Source of the DNA: Kushneria avicenniae
Lineage (GTDB): Bacteria; Pseudomonadota; Gammaproteobacteria; Pseudomonadales; Halomonadaceae
DNA length: 64,000 bases
Direction: 5' to 3'
Assembly (NCBI RefSeq): GCF_900112585.1
Contig: NZ_FOLY01000002.1
Span: 434,001 to 498,000, forward strand
The position numbers and the translations under genes are program-made. Below are positions 34,029 to 44,236 of this stretch, in pieces; position 1 is the first letter of the stretch, and every line of letters starts with the position of its first letter. The notes beneath the pieces were generated by a model that ran no database searches, was not told where the DNA came from, and saw only the letters and a program-made list of their open reading frames with translations.

Positions 34029-35669
34029 TCAGGCGTGGCGGCCCTGATCGGCCAGCGCTTCGAAAAGACGGGCCACGGCTTCGGCGCCGGGGTCCACCAC
34101 GCCATCAAGCGCCTGTTCGGGTACCAGCGAGGAGCGCCCGGCGCCTGCCTTTCGCATGCTGGCAGTGTCGTCGGCACCCGAGCGTGCCGCATCTGCTGCT
34201 GCCTCGAGGCTCTGGCCGTCTACCAGCGCCTTTACCGCCGGGATCAGCGCATCCAACATGGTGCGATCGCCCTGCTGTGCGCCGCCGTAATGCTGCATGC
34301 GCTCGATGCCTGCCTGCAGGGCCGTGGGCCAGTCGGCACTTTCCTCAAGCCGCTGTGCGGCACTGGTCATCAGAATCGACAGCAGGACACCGCTGGACCC
34401 ACCCATGGCGGTGGCAAAGAGATGCCCCAGTTCGCTGGCCAGCCGAGCGTCTTCACCGGTCGAAAGCCGCTTGTCGTCCAGCGCCTTCAGGACCGCGCGA
34501 GCCCCGGCGGCAAAGGTTGCACCAGCATCGCCGTCACCGACTCTGGCATCAAGTTCGTCCAGTGCCTGTTCGCTGTCTCTGAGTGTGGTGGCAAGGCGAG
34601 CGATCAACTGGCTGCGGTCATCATTGTGCCGGCCTTCGCCCAGCGGGGGCCGCTGACTGAAGCGTGGTGAAAAGGTCTCGATAGCGTGTACGGTCTGCGG
34701 CGTTGGCCAGGCTGGCGCCTGAGTCGGGGCGTTCAACGCCTCGAGCGTTGCTTCATCTGCCGAGGTCAGCGTGATGGAAAACCCGTGCATGTCCAGTGAC
34801 GTCATCAGCGCGGTCGGTCCCACCATCAGCACCACATTGTCACGACCAAGCTGCTCCAGGCAGGCGCGCTTGAGAATCTGCATTTCCTGCGGCGCACAGC
34901 CGCCCAGGTTATTGAGCAGCAGCACCCAGGGGCCGTGATCGGGGCGTCCCAGTGCTTCCAGCACCTGTGTCACTGCCTCATCAGCACTGTCAGGCGTGAC
35001 CTGGCGAACGCCGGGTTCGTTGTGAATGCCCAGCCCCAGCTCGGGCGTTCTGCGCGCGGACGCTTCCTGTCCGGGCAGAGTGGCGCTTGACAGGGCCATC
35101 CCCATGGAGCGTACCCGTGCCGCCATATCGCTGGCCGCCTTGTGGACGGCTTCAAGGTCATCACCGCGGTCGGCACGGTAGCCGGCGATCTTATGAACCA
35201 GCAGGGTGCCGGCCAGCCCGCGCGGCTGGGGGGCCTCCGGCAGGGCGACATCATCAGCCACGATCACCGTGGCCACCTGAAAGCCTTCCTCGCGGGCCCG
35301 CTCGGCAGCCAGGCCGAAATTGAGCCGATCGCCGGTGTAGTTCTTGATGATCAAGAGACAGCCCGCTTCTCCGCAGCAGGCGCGAATGCCGGCCAGAATG
35401 GCCTCTACGCCCGGGGAGGCAAAAACATCGCCTGCCACGGCGGCGGTCAGCATGCCCTGACCGATAAAGCCTGCGTGTGCCGGCTCATGGCCCGAGCCTC
35501 CGCCCGAGATCACAGCGACCTGCTGGCGACCTTCGCGTTCGGGGTGCCAGTCCGAACGCATGGCAATGCGCGCGTCCCTGTGATCGGAGAGGGTGATCGC
35601 AGCCGACATGGCCAGCCCTTCCAGCAGTTCGCTGACCAGATTATCCGGATGATTGTAGAAACGATGCAT
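34029..35669 (-). CDS. dhaK: ATP-dependent dihydroxyacetone kinase (DhaK-DhaL fusion)
   Basis: It phosphorylates dihydroxyacetone (or glyceraldehyde) with ATP. The DhaK half has VISGGGSGHEPAHAGFIGQG (about 53-72), IIKNYTGDRLNFGLA and GLGIHNEPG with the substrate-binding His 216. The DhaL half starts near 355, with LDARVGDGDAGATFAAGARA and MGGSSGVLLSILM for ATP-Mg binding. The single-chain 546-residue form is the ATP-using type, not the PTS-linked one. The start at 35669 has AAAGGAG 6 bases upstream. No glycerol dehydrogenase or regulator is adjacent. Confidence 0.93.
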   Translation of the reverse strand: MHRFYNHPDNLVSELLEGLAMSAAITLSDHRDARIAMRSDWHPEREGRQQVAVISGGGSGHEPAHAGFIGQGMLTAAVAGDVFASPGVEAILAGIRACCGEAGCLLIIKNYTGDRLNFGLAAERAREEGFQVATVIVADDVALPEAPQPRGLAGTLLVHKIAGYRADRGDDLEAVHKAASDMAARVRSMGMALSSATLPGQEASARRTPELGLGIHNEPGVRQVTPDSADEAVTQVLEALGRPDHGPWVLLLNNLGGCAPQEMQILKRACLEQLGRDNVVLMVGPTALMTSLDMHGFSITLTSADEATLEALNAPTQAPAWPTPQTVHAIETFSPRFSQRPPLGEGRHNDDRSQLIARLATTLRDSEQALDELDARVGDGDAGATFAAGARAVLKALDDKRLSTGEDARLASELGHLFATAMGGSSGVLLSILMTSAAQRLEESADWPTALQAGIERMQHYGGAQQGDRTMLDALIPAVKALVDGQSLEAAADAARSGADDTASMRKAGAGRSSLVPEQALDGVVDPGAEAVARLFEALADQGRHA

Positions 35670-35760
35670 AAAAGGCTCCTTTGATAGGGCACTTTCAGCG
35701 TAGAGCGTTCCGGGCATCAACAGGAAGGCTACGAGTCACTCAGGTGGTAGAGCAGGACCG

Positions 35761-36669
35761 TCAGTTTTGATCTACCGGTGCAGGCCATTTGATCGGCCCC
35801 TGGTCGGTGACGGGATCAAGCCGGCCGGCGCGCTGTTCGGGGGGGCAGCGTTCAAGCGCCTTTGCAAGCCGATCCAGAGCGGTCTGTCCGGTCGTGTTTG
35901 CCGTGACGCTCTCCCACCATTGACGGTGTACGGCGCGTACTTCAACCGGAATGGAGGGCAGCCCGATGCGCTGCGCCATTGCCAGACGGTGCAGACCGCG
36001 ATTGACCTTGAGCAGGCGCCCTTCACGCGTGACCACCACACCCAGCGCATCCTTGCCTCGATCGGCATCAAAGCCGTCTTGGGCCATGTCATCGAGAAAA
36101 TCCAGATAGATCTTCAGGTAGGCCAGAATTTTCTCTTCGCTGTCGAGCAGGATGCCTTCGTGCGCCGAAGCCCAGGGCGTCCCCGCCTTCAGCTGCCTGG
36201 CATGTTTCTGAAAGCGCTGTGTCCGTCTGAGGTCATCGCGATGTTCGTCCAGATCGGTAATGAACTCATAGCGCGAGCCGTGTCGCAGATCGCCACGGCT
36301 TTCGTCCCATTCGCCGTCCCAGAGAAATCTGGAAGAGGAGGGGCGTTTGCCGCCAACGCCCTTGAAATTGACATCACGGATCATGTCACGTGGATTAATG
36401 TGCACGATCAGGCGATCGCCCAGACGTTTTTCGATGGAGCGACGGGGCAGGCCCGCCTTTTCAAGCCAGGCCGCGCCGGGCTGATTCTTCAGCCAGCGCT
36501 TGAACCAGAATTCCTCGACCGGAATGCCCACGCGCTGCTGAAACGAGGTCTTGACCCATTCCTGCAGGCGAACGCGCCGCGTTGACCAGCGAAGATGCTC
36601 ACTACCCAGGCAGGCAAAGGCAGGCTCCTGCCGGTCGGACGTAGAGGTGTGAAAGGGCCTTGAAGACAT
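35761..36669 (-). CDS. unknown protein with a ParB/sulfiredoxin-like segment
   Basis: No named family is recognised. The 302-residue protein has no signal peptide or membrane helix. Residues about 88-100 read IVHINPRDMIRDV; about 110-123 the aromatic SSSRFLWDGEWDES; and about 209-243 VVVTREGRLLKVNRGLHRLA followed by MAQRIGLPSIPVEV. That last block resembles the GxHRxxAAxxxG loop of ParB-N/sulfiredoxin-like domains, where it binds nucleotide. Similar proteins are often found beside capsule or sulfotransferase genes in marine bacteria, as far as I recall. No strong ribosome site precedes the ATG at 36669. It does not look like chromosome-partition ParB: there is no helix-turn-helix and no ParA nearby. 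Confidence 0.6.
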   Translation of the reverse strand: MSSRPFHTSTSDRQEPAFACLGSEHLRWSTRRVRLQEWVKTSFQQRVGIPVEEFWFKRWLKNQPGAAWLEKAGLPRRSIEKRLGDRLIVHINPRDMIRDVNFKGVGGKRPSSSRFLWDGEWDESRGDLRHGSRYEFITDLDEHRDDLRRTQRFQKHARQLKAGTPWASAHEGILLDSEEKILAYLKIYLDFLDDMAQDGFDADRGKDALGVVVTREGRLLKVNRGLHRLAMAQRIGLPSIPVEVRAVHRQWWESVTANTTGQTALDRLAKALERCPPEQRAGRLDPVTDQGPIKWPAPVDQN

Positions 36670-37028
36670 GCTGTGGACCGATAATTTAAAAAGGAAGGCA
36701 ATAAAAGATTATCACGTCAAAGTTTATTGATGACGATCAAGAAATTTGAAATAACCCATTTGCGTATCATCGTTTAAATCTATTCATTTCTTTACCCATC
36801 CTTTATCTGTCTTTATACAGCCCTTTGACGAGAAGCGTTTTGTGTCCTAACTTTACGGTCACTTACCCGGTAGACCCGATCAAGGCTGCCGTGGCTGCCT
36901 TCACTGCCCTGCAAGGCAGACTGCAATACGCCAACCATTTATTGCAGAAAGTATTCGGCCAACCGTCAACGATGCACGGACGTATCTGACGCACCGGCTC
37001 GACAATCAGAGTTATGGAGAACGTTATC
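36670..37028. other. AT-rich divergent intergenic region
   Basis: About 359 bases between divergent genes. The part 36690-36830 is clearly AT-rich and probably holds promoters for both directions; GTGATAAT-like sequences occur on the minus strand near 36700-36715. No gene is seen. Confidence 0.45.
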
Positions 37029-37421
37029 ATGAAGAAAATGATTGCTACCGTATTCTGCGCAGCTTTTGTTCTGCCCGCGATGTCTGCCATGGCGTCGACT
37101 GAAGCGACTCAAAACAGTGCCGCCAATGATGGTCAGGAAATGACCGGTGCAGCCTCTACTGAGTCTACTTCAACCATGGATAACAGCGCGACCAGCGCCG
37201 AGACCACCTTGACAGGTCAGGCCGGTAACGGTGGTTCCGCTCAGATGAACGACATGGAAGGCATGAGTGACTCCAGCGGCGGTTCAACCAGTACCATGGG
37301 CGCTGAAAATGCTGATGAAACCATGACGGGTCGTCAGGGGCATTCCGCACAGATGCAGTCTACCGAGCCAATGGAAAACGGCGACACGACTGAACACGGT
37401 GCCAGTCCGTCTACCAATTGA
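37029..37421 (+). CDS. low-complexity exported protein with an internal repeat
   Basis: The 130-residue product has a clear signal peptide (KKMIATVFCAAFVLPAMSAMA, cleavage likely after MSAMA, about residue 22). The mature chain is very rich in Ser, Thr, Met, Gly, Asn, Asp and Glu and has no cysteine. A unit of about 30 residues is duplicated: STSTMDN...TLTGQAGNGGSAQM...EGM and STSTMGA...TMTGRQGHSAQM...EPM. GGAGA lies 8 bases before the ATG at 37029; an upstream ATG (37014) overlaps that site and is unlikely. The function is unknown; it could be a periplasmic, Met-rich metal- or stress-related protein. Confidence 0.65.
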   Translation: MKKMIATVFCAAFVLPAMSAMASTEATQNSAANDGQEMTGAASTESTSTMDNSATSAETTLTGQAGNGGSAQMNDMEGMSDSSGGSTSTMGAENADETMTGRQGHSAQMQSTEPMENGDTTEHGASPSTN

Positions 37422-37475
37422 CTTCTGTTGTTCATTGCGGCTGCGAATGTAAACAATCGGCCGTAACATGATAAC

Positions 37476-37508
37476 AAGAGCCCGACAGTAATCGCTGTCG
37501 GGCTCTTT
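37476..37508 (+). terminator. terminator after the low-complexity protein gene
   Basis: AAGAGCCCGACAG pairs with CTGTCGGGCTCTT over a 6-base loop, followed by T. Confidence 0.88.
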
Positions 37509-37567
37509 ACGTTACTGCCTGCGCTATTTCCTGTGTCACTCGATGCGCTTTTCAATGGGTGGGCGCG

Positions 37568-38152
37568 CTACCAGAACATGGGGTCGGGTGTCTCCTGGCG
37601 TTCGCGAAGGCGCTCTCGGGCAATAAAGAGTGCTGCGATGGCACGTCCTTCGTGGAAATCGCCCCTTGCAAGTAGTGCGCCAATATCTTCGATGCCGTGC
37701 TTTTCGACAATCAGCGGTTCGGGTTCATCGCCGGGAAGGCTTTCTTCATAAAGCTGAGTGGCCATGACGACGTGAATGCGGTGGGTCATGTAGTTGGGCG
37801 CCAGCGTCAGCTCGATCAGAGGTTCGATCACGTGAGCGCCATAGCCACACTCTTCGCGAAGTTCGCGGTTGGCGGCCGTGATGATGTCCTCACCCGGATC
37901 GACGACGCCCTTGGGCAGCGTCAGGACGTAATCCTCGACGCCCACGGCATATTCCTGAATCAAAAGGACATGATCCGGATCCGGCATGGCCACGATCATG
38001 ACAGCGCCCGCACCATGCCCGTTGCCGGTCAAACGCTCGAAAGTGCGCTGTTCGCCGTTGGAAAATTCAAGCTCCAGCGCTTCGATTGAAAACAGCCGGC
38101 TCTGGGCGATGCAGCACCGCCGTCCGATTTCGGGCTTCCCAGTTGGGGACAT
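37568..38152 (-). CDS. nudE: ADP-compounds hydrolase NudE
   Basis: This Nudix hydrolase acts on ADP-ribose, AppppA-type and NADH-type compounds. The Nudix box is visible as PKGVVDPGEDIITAANRELR followed by EECGYGA (about residues 80-105). The downstream LAPNYMTHRIHVVMA is characteristic of NudE. Its 194 residues match the family (about 186). It is divergent from the heat-shock hslR gene. Confidence 0.93.
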   Translation of the reverse strand: MSPTGKPEIGRRCCIAQSRLFSIEALELEFSNGEQRTFERLTGNGHGAGAVMIVAMPDPDHVLLIQEYAVGVEDYVLTLPKGVVDPGEDIITAANRELREECGYGAHVIEPLIELTLAPNYMTHRIHVVMATQLYEESLPGDEPEPLIVEKHGIEDIGALLARGDFHEGRAIAALFIARERLRERQETPDPMFW

Positions 38153-38268
38153 GTCTTTACCTCCGGAGGCTTCAAAAACGGCAGCGGTGAATACAGCGTA
38201 ATGTCGATGCTTCCCAGATTATCGCATTGTAGGGCCACTGACACCCGTTTGACCTCTCACGACCGGGG

Positions 38269-38296
38269 CTTGAGAGCACGGCTTTTGTCCCCATAT
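38269..38296 (+). promoter_or_regulatory. sigma-32-type heat-shock promoter of hslR-hslO
   Basis: CTTGAG (38269-38274), 14 bases, CCCCATAT (38289-38296) is an almost exact match to the sigma-32 consensus, 35 bases before hslR, which encodes a heat-shock protein. Confidence 0.82.
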
Positions 38297-38331
38297 TCCC
38301 CTCATGAAATGGCGCGCAGAGAGGGCAGGAC

Positions 38332-38721
38332 ATGAGCGAGCAGATTCGACTCGATAAATGGCTCTGGGCGGCCCGGTTTTTCAAGACGCGCGGGCTGGCC
38401 CAGAAGGCCATCGACGGGGGCAAGGTTCACTACAACGGTGCGCGAACCAAGGTCAGCAAGATCGTGGAGCCCGGGGCGCTGCTGGCGCTCCCTCAGGGCT
38501 GGGACCGTATCGAGGTCGAAGTGGTTGATGTCAGCGACAAGCGTCGCGGTGCTCCTGAAGCCCAGTCGCTTTATCGTGAAACGCCGGAAAGCATCGAGCG
38601 CCGTACCCGAGAGGCCGACATCCGGCGCATGGACAAGAGCATGCAGCCTCCGAAGGGGCGTCCGGATCGCCGGGCCCGACGCGATATTCAAAAGTTCCAG
38701 CGCCACGAATACGACGGCTAG
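38332..38721 (+). CDS. hslR: heat shock protein 15 (ribosome-associated, S4 domain)
   Basis: Hsp15 binds stalled 50S subunits that carry peptidyl-tRNA and helps recycle them. The S4 RNA-binding domain is at residues 5-65 (IRLDKWLWAARFFKTRGLAQ; GKVHYNGARTKVSK), followed by a highly basic C-terminal tail. Its 129 residues match E. coli HslR. GAGGGCAGGA precedes the ATG. hslO lies 111 bases downstream. Confidence 0.95.
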   Translation: MSEQIRLDKWLWAARFFKTRGLAQKAIDGGKVHYNGARTKVSKIVEPGALLALPQGWDRIEVEVVDVSDKRRGAPEAQSLYRETPESIERRTREADIRRMDKSMQPPKGRPDRRARRDIQKFQRHEYDG

Positions 38722-38832
38722 CGACTAGATAATGCACCCCCGGGGCCTGCCATTCGCAACGTCCTTGAATGGCCTGATGTTCGGGTCTTTTGCCTGCCGC
38801 GCCGATTACTTTCCTTTTTCTTCGGATAACCC

Positions 38833-39720
38833 ATGGATCATATTCAACGTTTTATCTTTGACGACACCAATGTCCGCGGCGAGCTGGTCAAGGCCGATGA
38901 AACCTGTCGGGAGATCATCGACCGTCACGGCTATCCCCAGGTGGTCAATCGCCAGCTCAGTGAGATGCTGGCGGCCGTGGCGCTTCTGACGGCCACCATC
39001 AAGCTGGATGGCGTGCTCACGCTCGAGGTCAAGGGCAACGGGCCGGTCAGCCTGTTGATGGCCGAGTCCAACCCGGGCCATGGCGAGGGTGGACAGCGCC
39101 TGAGAGCGATCGCTCGCCTTGACGACGCGCAGGCGCTGCCCGAGGACGGCGCTTCCCTCAGGGCGCTGATGGGCGATGGCCATATCGTCATGACGCTGGA
39201 CCCCAGCGACGGCCAGCGCTATCAGGGCCTTGTCGCCCTGGAGGAAGAGACCCTGGCGCGGTGTCTTGAACACTATTTCGAGCGTTCCGAACAGCTCCCG
39301 AGCCGCCTGTGGCTCTCTGCTTCTGCCAATCAGGCGGCGGGGCTGATGCTTCAGACATTGCCTGGTGATGACAGGCTCCAGGATACGGATGCATGGCCGC
39401 GGCTTAACATGCTGGCCGATACCCTCAAGTCCGAAGAGCTTCTGGAGTTGCCGGCACGCGAGACGCTGGTACGTCTGTTTCATGAAGAGCAGATTCGGGT
39501 TTTTGAGCCTGATCCGATCGGCTTTGGCTGCACCTGTTCACGCGAACGCTTTGCAAGCGCCCTGCATCAGCTGGGCGCCGAGGAGCTGCGCTCGGTTGTC
39601 CAGGCGCAGGGTGAGCTGAGTACCACCTGTCATTTCTGCAATACGGATTACACCTTCAGCGCCGCTGACATCGAGGCGCTGATCGAGTCCCCGGACGCTT
39701 CTTCTCCAACGCTGCACTGA
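38833..39720 (+). CDS. hslO: redox-regulated chaperone Hsp33
   Basis: This holdase is activated by oxidation together with heat. The N-terminal fold reads [18 protein letters not shown]. The C-terminal zinc switch is complete: [11 protein letters not shown] (Cys about 233 and 235) and TCHFCNTDY (Cys about 266 and 269). At 295 residues it matches the family. It is likely co-transcribed with hslR from the heat-shock promoter. Confidence 0.96.
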   Translation: MDHIQRFIFDDTNVRGELVKADETCREIIDRHGYPQVVNRQLSEMLAAVALLTATIKLDGVLTLEVKGNGPVSLLMAESNPGHGEGGQRLRAIARLDDAQALPEDGASLRALMGDGHIVMTLDPSDGQRYQGLVALEEETLARCLEHYFERSEQLPSRLWLSASANQAAGLMLQTLPGDDRLQDTDAWPRLNMLADTLKSEELLELPARETLVRLFHEEQIRVFEPDPIGFGCTCSRERFASALHQLGAEELRSVVQAQGELSTTCHFCNTDYTFSAADIEALIESPDASSPTLH

Positions 39721-39913
39721 ACCATTGCCCTGTCCGGCAGCGCGGCGCTGTGCCTTTTGAAACAAGGCCGGCGCGATGCGTTCTCTACTCAGGACGAACC
39801 GGTCATAATAAGGTGTCCCTGTTGGCGCACATTGCCTGTTGACAGGGCATAAAACACCAGAGGCAGCCATAAGTGCCCATTTGACCAACGAGAGAGAACG
39901 GCTCAGGCCCGGG

Positions 39914-41476
39914 ATGGACATGACCACAAACACAAACACGAACACCCCCCGTATCAATGCAAGTGCCGCCGAACTGGTCGAGTACGCCATCGCACGCGGG
40001 GAGGCAAGGCTTGCGGCCAATGGAGCGCTGGTAGCAGAAACCGGCCGGCGTACCGGCCGCTCGCCCGTTGACCGCTATATCGTTGATGAGCCCTCCACCA
40101 GTCACGAGATTGACTGGGGCAGCGTCAATCGTCCCTTCTCCGGGGAGCACTTTGATGCGTTGTGGGAGCGGGTCGAGGAGTTTCTGGCCGACAAGGGAGC
40201 ATTTGAGACCGAGCTTCATGTCGGGGCGGACCCCGAGCATTATCTGCCGATTCGTGTCACGGCCCAGTATGCCTGGCACAGCCTGTTTGCCCGCAACCTC
40301 TTTGTACGAGCGCAGCCCTTCAATCCGCACGACAAGCGTGAATGGCAGGTCATGAGCGCGCCGGAGTTTGTCTGCCAGCCCGAGCGTGACCATACCCATT
40401 CCGATGGCACGGTGATCATCAATTTTGCTCGTCGTCGCGTGCTGATTGCCGGCATGCATTACGCCGGTGAAATGAAAAAGGCGATGTTCACGGTGCAGAA
40501 CTTTCTGCTGCCGGAAAAGGGTGTGCTGCCGATGCACTGCAGCGCCAATGTCGGTGACAACGGCGAAACCACGCTCTTTTTCGGGCTTTCGGGCACCGGC
40601 AAGACCACGCTGTCGGCTGACCCGTCGCGCTATCTGATCGGTGATGACGAGCATGGCTGGGGGGAGGGGACCGTTTTCAATCTCGAAGGCGGCTGCTATG
40701 CCAAGACCGTTGACCTTAGCGACAAGAACGAGCCCATTATCTATCGGGCCATCCGCTTTCCGACCGTGCTTGAAAATGTCGTGCTCGATGACGACCGGAT
40801 ACCGGTTTATGAGGATGCGTCGCTGACCCAGAATGCTCGGGCGGCCTATCCGCTGGAGCACGTCGACAAGCGAACGGCGGACAACAGGGCTGGCGAGCCG
40901 AGCGCGATTGTCTTTCTGACCTGCGACATGAGCGGTGTTCTGCCACCGGTGTCGATCCTGTCGCGCGAAGCGGCCGCCTATCACTTTCTCTCCGGCTATA
41001 CCGCACGCGTGGGATCCACCGAGATCGGTGCTGGCAGCGCACTGGAGGCGACCTTTTCGACCTGTTTCGGGGCGCCGTTTTTTCCGCGTCCGGCTCATGA
41101 GTATGCCGAGCTTTTGATCAAGCGCATCGAAGCCTTTGGTTCGCGCGTCTATCTGGTCAATACGGGCTGGACCGGGGGCGCCCATGGGCAGGGTGGCGAG
41201 CGTTTCAGCATTCCCACCACCCGGGCCATCATCAGTGCCATCCAGAGTGGCGCGCTCAAGGAGGTCGACACGACCACGATACCGGGGCTCAACCTCTCGG
41301 TGCCGGTGGCCGTCAAGGGTGTGGAATCGTCGCTGCTGGATCCGCGTCGTGCCTGGCAGGACAGGACGGCCTTCGAGGAGCAGGTTCGCCTTTTGATCCA
41401 GAAGTTCATCGACAATTTCAGCCGGTTTGACGGCGTGGATGACGCCATCACGCGCGCAGGGCCGGAGCTGGTCTGA
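39914..41476 (+). CDS. pckA: phosphoenolpyruvate carboxykinase (ATP)
   Basis: It converts oxaloacetate and ATP to phosphoenolpyruvate in gluconeogenesis. Motifs are [36 protein letters not shown], the P-loop [14 protein letters not shown] near residue 223, and [19 protein letters not shown]. The start is set at the ATG 39914 (520 residues); the frame is open to a TTG at 39839, but no ribosome site precedes it. ATGs at 39914 and 39920 are equally possible. An unusual TNTNTNT stretch follows the start. Confidence 0.94.
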   Translation: MDMTTNTNTNTPRINASAAELVEYAIARGEARLAANGALVAETGRRTGRSPVDRYIVDEPSTSHEIDWGSVNRPFSGEHFDALWERVEEFLADKGAFETELHVGADPEHYLPIRVTAQYAWHSLFARNLFVRAQPFNPHDKREWQVMSAPEFVCQPERDHTHSDGTVIINFARRRVLIAGMHYAGEMKKAMFTVQNFLLPEKGVLPMHCSANVGDNGETTLFFGLSGTGKTTLSADPSRYLIGDDEHGWGEGTVFNLEGGCYAKTVDLSDKNEPIIYRAIRFPTVLENVVLDDDRIPVYEDASLTQNARAAYPLEHVDKRTADNRAGEPSAIVFLTCDMSGVLPPVSILSREAAAYHFLSGYTARVGSTEIGAGSALEATFSTCFGAPFFPRPAHEYAELLIKRIEAFGSRVYLVNTGWTGGAHGQGGERFSIPTTRAIISAIQSGALKEVDTTTIPGLNLSVPVAVKGVESSLLDPRRAWQDRTAFEEQVRLLIQKFIDNFSRFDGVDDAITRAGPELV

Positions 41477-41659
41477 AACGCATCGATTTGAAGCACGCTC
41501 CCGGCGCTTTTCGTCACTTCTGCTGACAGGCAGATCTTCATGGCGACAGCTCCCTGGCTGTTGCCATGTCATTGCAGCCCTTCCCGCAGTAGCGGCGCTG
41601 TCCCGTCACTTCACGGTTTGTGATACCCTGGCGCCCTGTTCGGAAGGGAAGGCGTTTTC

Positions 41660-44020
41660 ATGACTCAGATTTCTTCGATGGCAGCGCGTCTGGCCGCAGA
41701 GCTTGGTGAAGCTGCCGGAGCCACTGCCGTTCGACCTGCCCAGATCGAGGCCACCATCGCCCTGCTGGATGAAGGCGCCACCGTGCCGTTCATCTCCCGC
41801 TATCGCAAGGAGGCCACCGGCGGTCTGGATGACAGCCAGCTGCGTCTTCTCGAGACCCGTCTGCGCTATCTGCGTGAGCTCGATGAGCGTCGCGAGACGG
41901 TGCTGTCCTCGATCGAGGAGCAGGGCAGACTCGACGAGACGCTGCGTGCCAGCATCCTGGCCGCCGATACCAAGCAGCGGCTGGAAGATCTTTATCTGCC
42001 CTATCGCAAAAAGCGGCGCACCAAAGCGCAGATTGCCCGTGAGGCCGGGCTTGAGCCGCTGGCTGATGCCCTCATGAATGATCCGTCTCTGGTGCCCGAG
42101 CAAACGGCGGCCGATTATCTCAGTGATGAGCACGGTATTACGGATGCTCGTGCTGCACTGGATGGTGCCAGACAGATTCTGATGGAGCGCTTTGCCGAAG
42201 CGCCGGCGCTGGTGGGTCGGCTTCGGGATCGTCTGTGGCAGGAGTCCGAGCTGGTGGCCACGGTGCTGGCCGGGCAGGAGAGCAGTGGCGCCAAGTTCTC
42301 CGACTACTTTGATCATCGTGAAAGCCTCATCAAAACGCCCTCTCATCGAGCGCTGGCCATGTTTCGCGGTCGACAGGAGGGCGTGCTGGGGCTGGCCCTC
42401 AAGCTGCCCGAGGAAGACGAGGCGAGTGTGCATCCGTGTGAGGTCGAAATTGCTCGCGAGTTTGGCATCAGTGACCATGCCCGGCCTGCCGATCGCTGGC
42501 TGAAGGACGTCGTGCGCTGGACCTGGCGGGTCAAGCTTTACACGCATCTGGAAACCGAGCTGCTGGGGCAACTGCGTGAGCAGGCCGAAGCTACAGCCAT
42601 CAGTGTCTTCGCCGATAACCTGAAGGATCTGCTGCTGGCGGCGCCGGCCGGATCGCGTGCCACGCTCGGGCTCGACCCCGGGCTTCGCACTGGCGTCAAG
42701 GTGGCGGTGGTGGATGCCACCGGCAGGGTAGTGGATCACACCGCCATCTATCCGCATGCGCCGCGCAACCAGTGGGAGGCCTCGCTGACCACGCTGACAG
42801 CGCTGTGCAAACAGCACGATGTCGGGCTGGTCGCGATCGGCAACGGTACCGCCAGTCGTGAAACCGATCGTCTGGCCGCGGATCTTCTGGAGCGGCTCAA
42901 GGGACGCGACATCGCGAAGGTTATGGTGAGTGAGGCGGGGGCCTCGGTCTATTCGGCCTCCGAGTTTGCCTCGCGCGAACTGCCGGAGCTGGATGTCACC
43001 ATTCGGGGCGCCGTGTCGATCGCGCGGCGACTGCAGGATCCGCTGGCGGAGCTGGTCAAGATTGATCCCAAATCGATCGGGGTGGGGCAATATCAGCACG
43101 ACGTGTCGCAGGTGATGCTGGCCCGCTCGCTGGACGCCGTGGTCGAGGACTGCGTCAACGCCGTCGGGGTGGATCTCAATACTGCCTCGTCGGCCCTGCT
43201 GGCCCGGGTCTCCGGACTCAATACGACTCTGGCCGACAACATTGTGGCCTGGCGCGAACAGCACGGCGCCTTCGATAACCGCCGACAGATTCTTGAGATA
43301 GCAAGGCTGGGGCCAAAGACCTTCGAGCAGTGCGCGGGCTTTCTGCGCATCAATGGCGGCAGCAATCCGCTGGATGCCTCGGCCGTTCACCCCGAGGCCT
43401 ATCCGGTGGCGGAGCGCATCGCACAGGCCAGTCGTCGCAATCTGAAGACCCTGATCGGCGATAGCGATTTTCTGCGCGGCGTCCGCGCTGCAGACTACGC
43501 CGATGATCGCTTCGGCCTGCCGACGGTGAGCGATCTTCTCAAGGAGCTGCAAAAGCCCGGACGTGATCCGCGGCCCGAGTTTCGCGCTGCGCAGTTCCAG
43601 GAGGGCGTGGAAAAGGTCAGTGATCTGGTCACCGGCATGGTGCTGGAAGGTGTGATCACCAACGTGACGCACTTTGGCGCGTTTGTGGACATTGGCGTGC
43701 ATCAGGATGGTCTGGTGCACATCTCGGCGCTGTCACATCAGTTCGTGCAGGACCCGCGGTCAGTGGTCAAGGCGGGCGATGTGGTCAGGGTCAAGGTCAT
43801 GAGCGTGGATCAGGCGCGCGGGCGCATCGGGCTGTCCATGCGTCTTGACGATACCCCGGAGGCCGAGCAGGGCGGCAGCACCGACCGTGCGAAGCGATCC
43901 GGGCGTGACAGGCCAAAGGCACAGGGCAGGGAAAAGCCCTCCTCGCAGGAGCCGGTCGGGTCACTGGGGGCTGCGCTGTTGAAGGCGGGGGCCGGCAAGT
44001 CGGGCGATCGCCGGCGATGA
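41660..44020 (+). CDS. tex: Tex-family RNA-binding transcription accessory protein
   Basis: This 786-residue protein has the Tex layout: N-terminal helical region ([20 protein letters not shown]), a YqgF/RuvC-like domain near 330-460 ([32 protein letters not shown]), helix-hairpin-helix motifs around [20 protein letters not shown], and an S1 domain near 653-722 ([20 protein letters not shown]). The C-terminus is a basic, low-complexity tail. Tex affects transcription and toxin expression in several bacteria. GGAAGGGAAGG lies before the ATG. Confidence 0.95.
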   Translation: MTQISSMAARLAAELGEAAGATAVRPAQIEATIALLDEGATVPFISRYRKEATGGLDDSQLRLLETRLRYLRELDERRETVLSSIEEQGRLDETLRASILAADTKQRLEDLYLPYRKKRRTKAQIAREAGLEPLADALMNDPSLVPEQTAADYLSDEHGITDARAALDGARQILMERFAEAPALVGRLRDRLWQESELVATVLAGQESSGAKFSDYFDHRESLIKTPSHRALAMFRGRQEGVLGLALKLPEEDEASVHPCEVEIAREFGISDHARPADRWLKDVVRWTWRVKLYTHLETELLGQLREQAEATAISVFADNLKDLLLAAPAGSRATLGLDPGLRTGVKVAVVDATGRVVDHTAIYPHAPRNQWEASLTTLTALCKQHDVGLVAIGNGTASRETDRLAADLLERLKGRDIAKVMVSEAGASVYSASEFASRELPELDVTIRGAVSIARRLQDPLAELVKIDPKSIGVGQYQHDVSQVMLARSLDAVVEDCVNAVGVDLNTASSALLARVSGLNTTLADNIVAWREQHGAFDNRRQILEIARLGPKTFEQCAGFLRINGGSNPLDASAVHPEAYPVAERIAQASRRNLKTLIGDSDFLRGVRAADYADDRFGLPTVSDLLKELQKPGRDPRPEFRAAQFQEGVEKVSDLVTGMVLEGVITNVTHFGAFVDIGVHQDGLVHISALSHQFVQDPRSVVKAGDVVRVKVMSVDQARGRIGLSMRLDDTPEAEQGGSTDRAKRSGRDRPKAQGREKPSSQEPVGSLGAALLKAGAGKSGDRRR

Positions 44021-44021
44021 G

Positions 44022-44040
44022 ATGCTAAACTCGTTAGCAT
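44022..44040. repeat. perfect inverted repeat downstream of tex
   Basis: ATGCTAA-ACTCG-TTAGCAT begins 2 bases after the tex stop, with no T-run behind it. It may be an operator for the gshA promoter just downstream, or an mRNA 3' end hairpin. Confidence 0.5.
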
Positions 44041-44054
44041 GCGCACTTTGGCGC

Positions 44055-44082
44055 TTGAAAGGCTGAAGTCGCGCTTCATAAT
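44055..44082 (+). promoter_or_regulatory. candidate gshA promoter
   Basis: TTGAAA (44055-44060), 16 bases, CATAAT (44077-44082). It lies 15 bases after the inverted repeat and about 155 bases before the gshA start. Confidence 0.45.
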
Positions 44083-44236
44083 GAGCACACTATTGGCAGA
44101 TATCGGCGCCTGATCAGGCAGTCTCATCAGGTGCCGGTCGACGAAAACAGTTCCGGAGCCCGATATCGGCCAACGGCCGGCACACGTGCGATCAGATCCC
44201 TGACGTACGGGCTCCCGCAAGAGAAGGTGTTCAACC

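Noticed and set aside
35761-36669. Chromosome-partition ParB
   Set aside because: There is no helix-turn-helix, no ParA gene and no parS-like repeats; only one loop resembles ParB.
41606-43720. Very long open frame opposite tex
   Set aside because: It is antisense to a clearly recognised gene, has no family motifs, and is the usual result of GC-rich codon use; the same holds for long frames opposite pckA, gpgS, ribB, ptsP and mqo.
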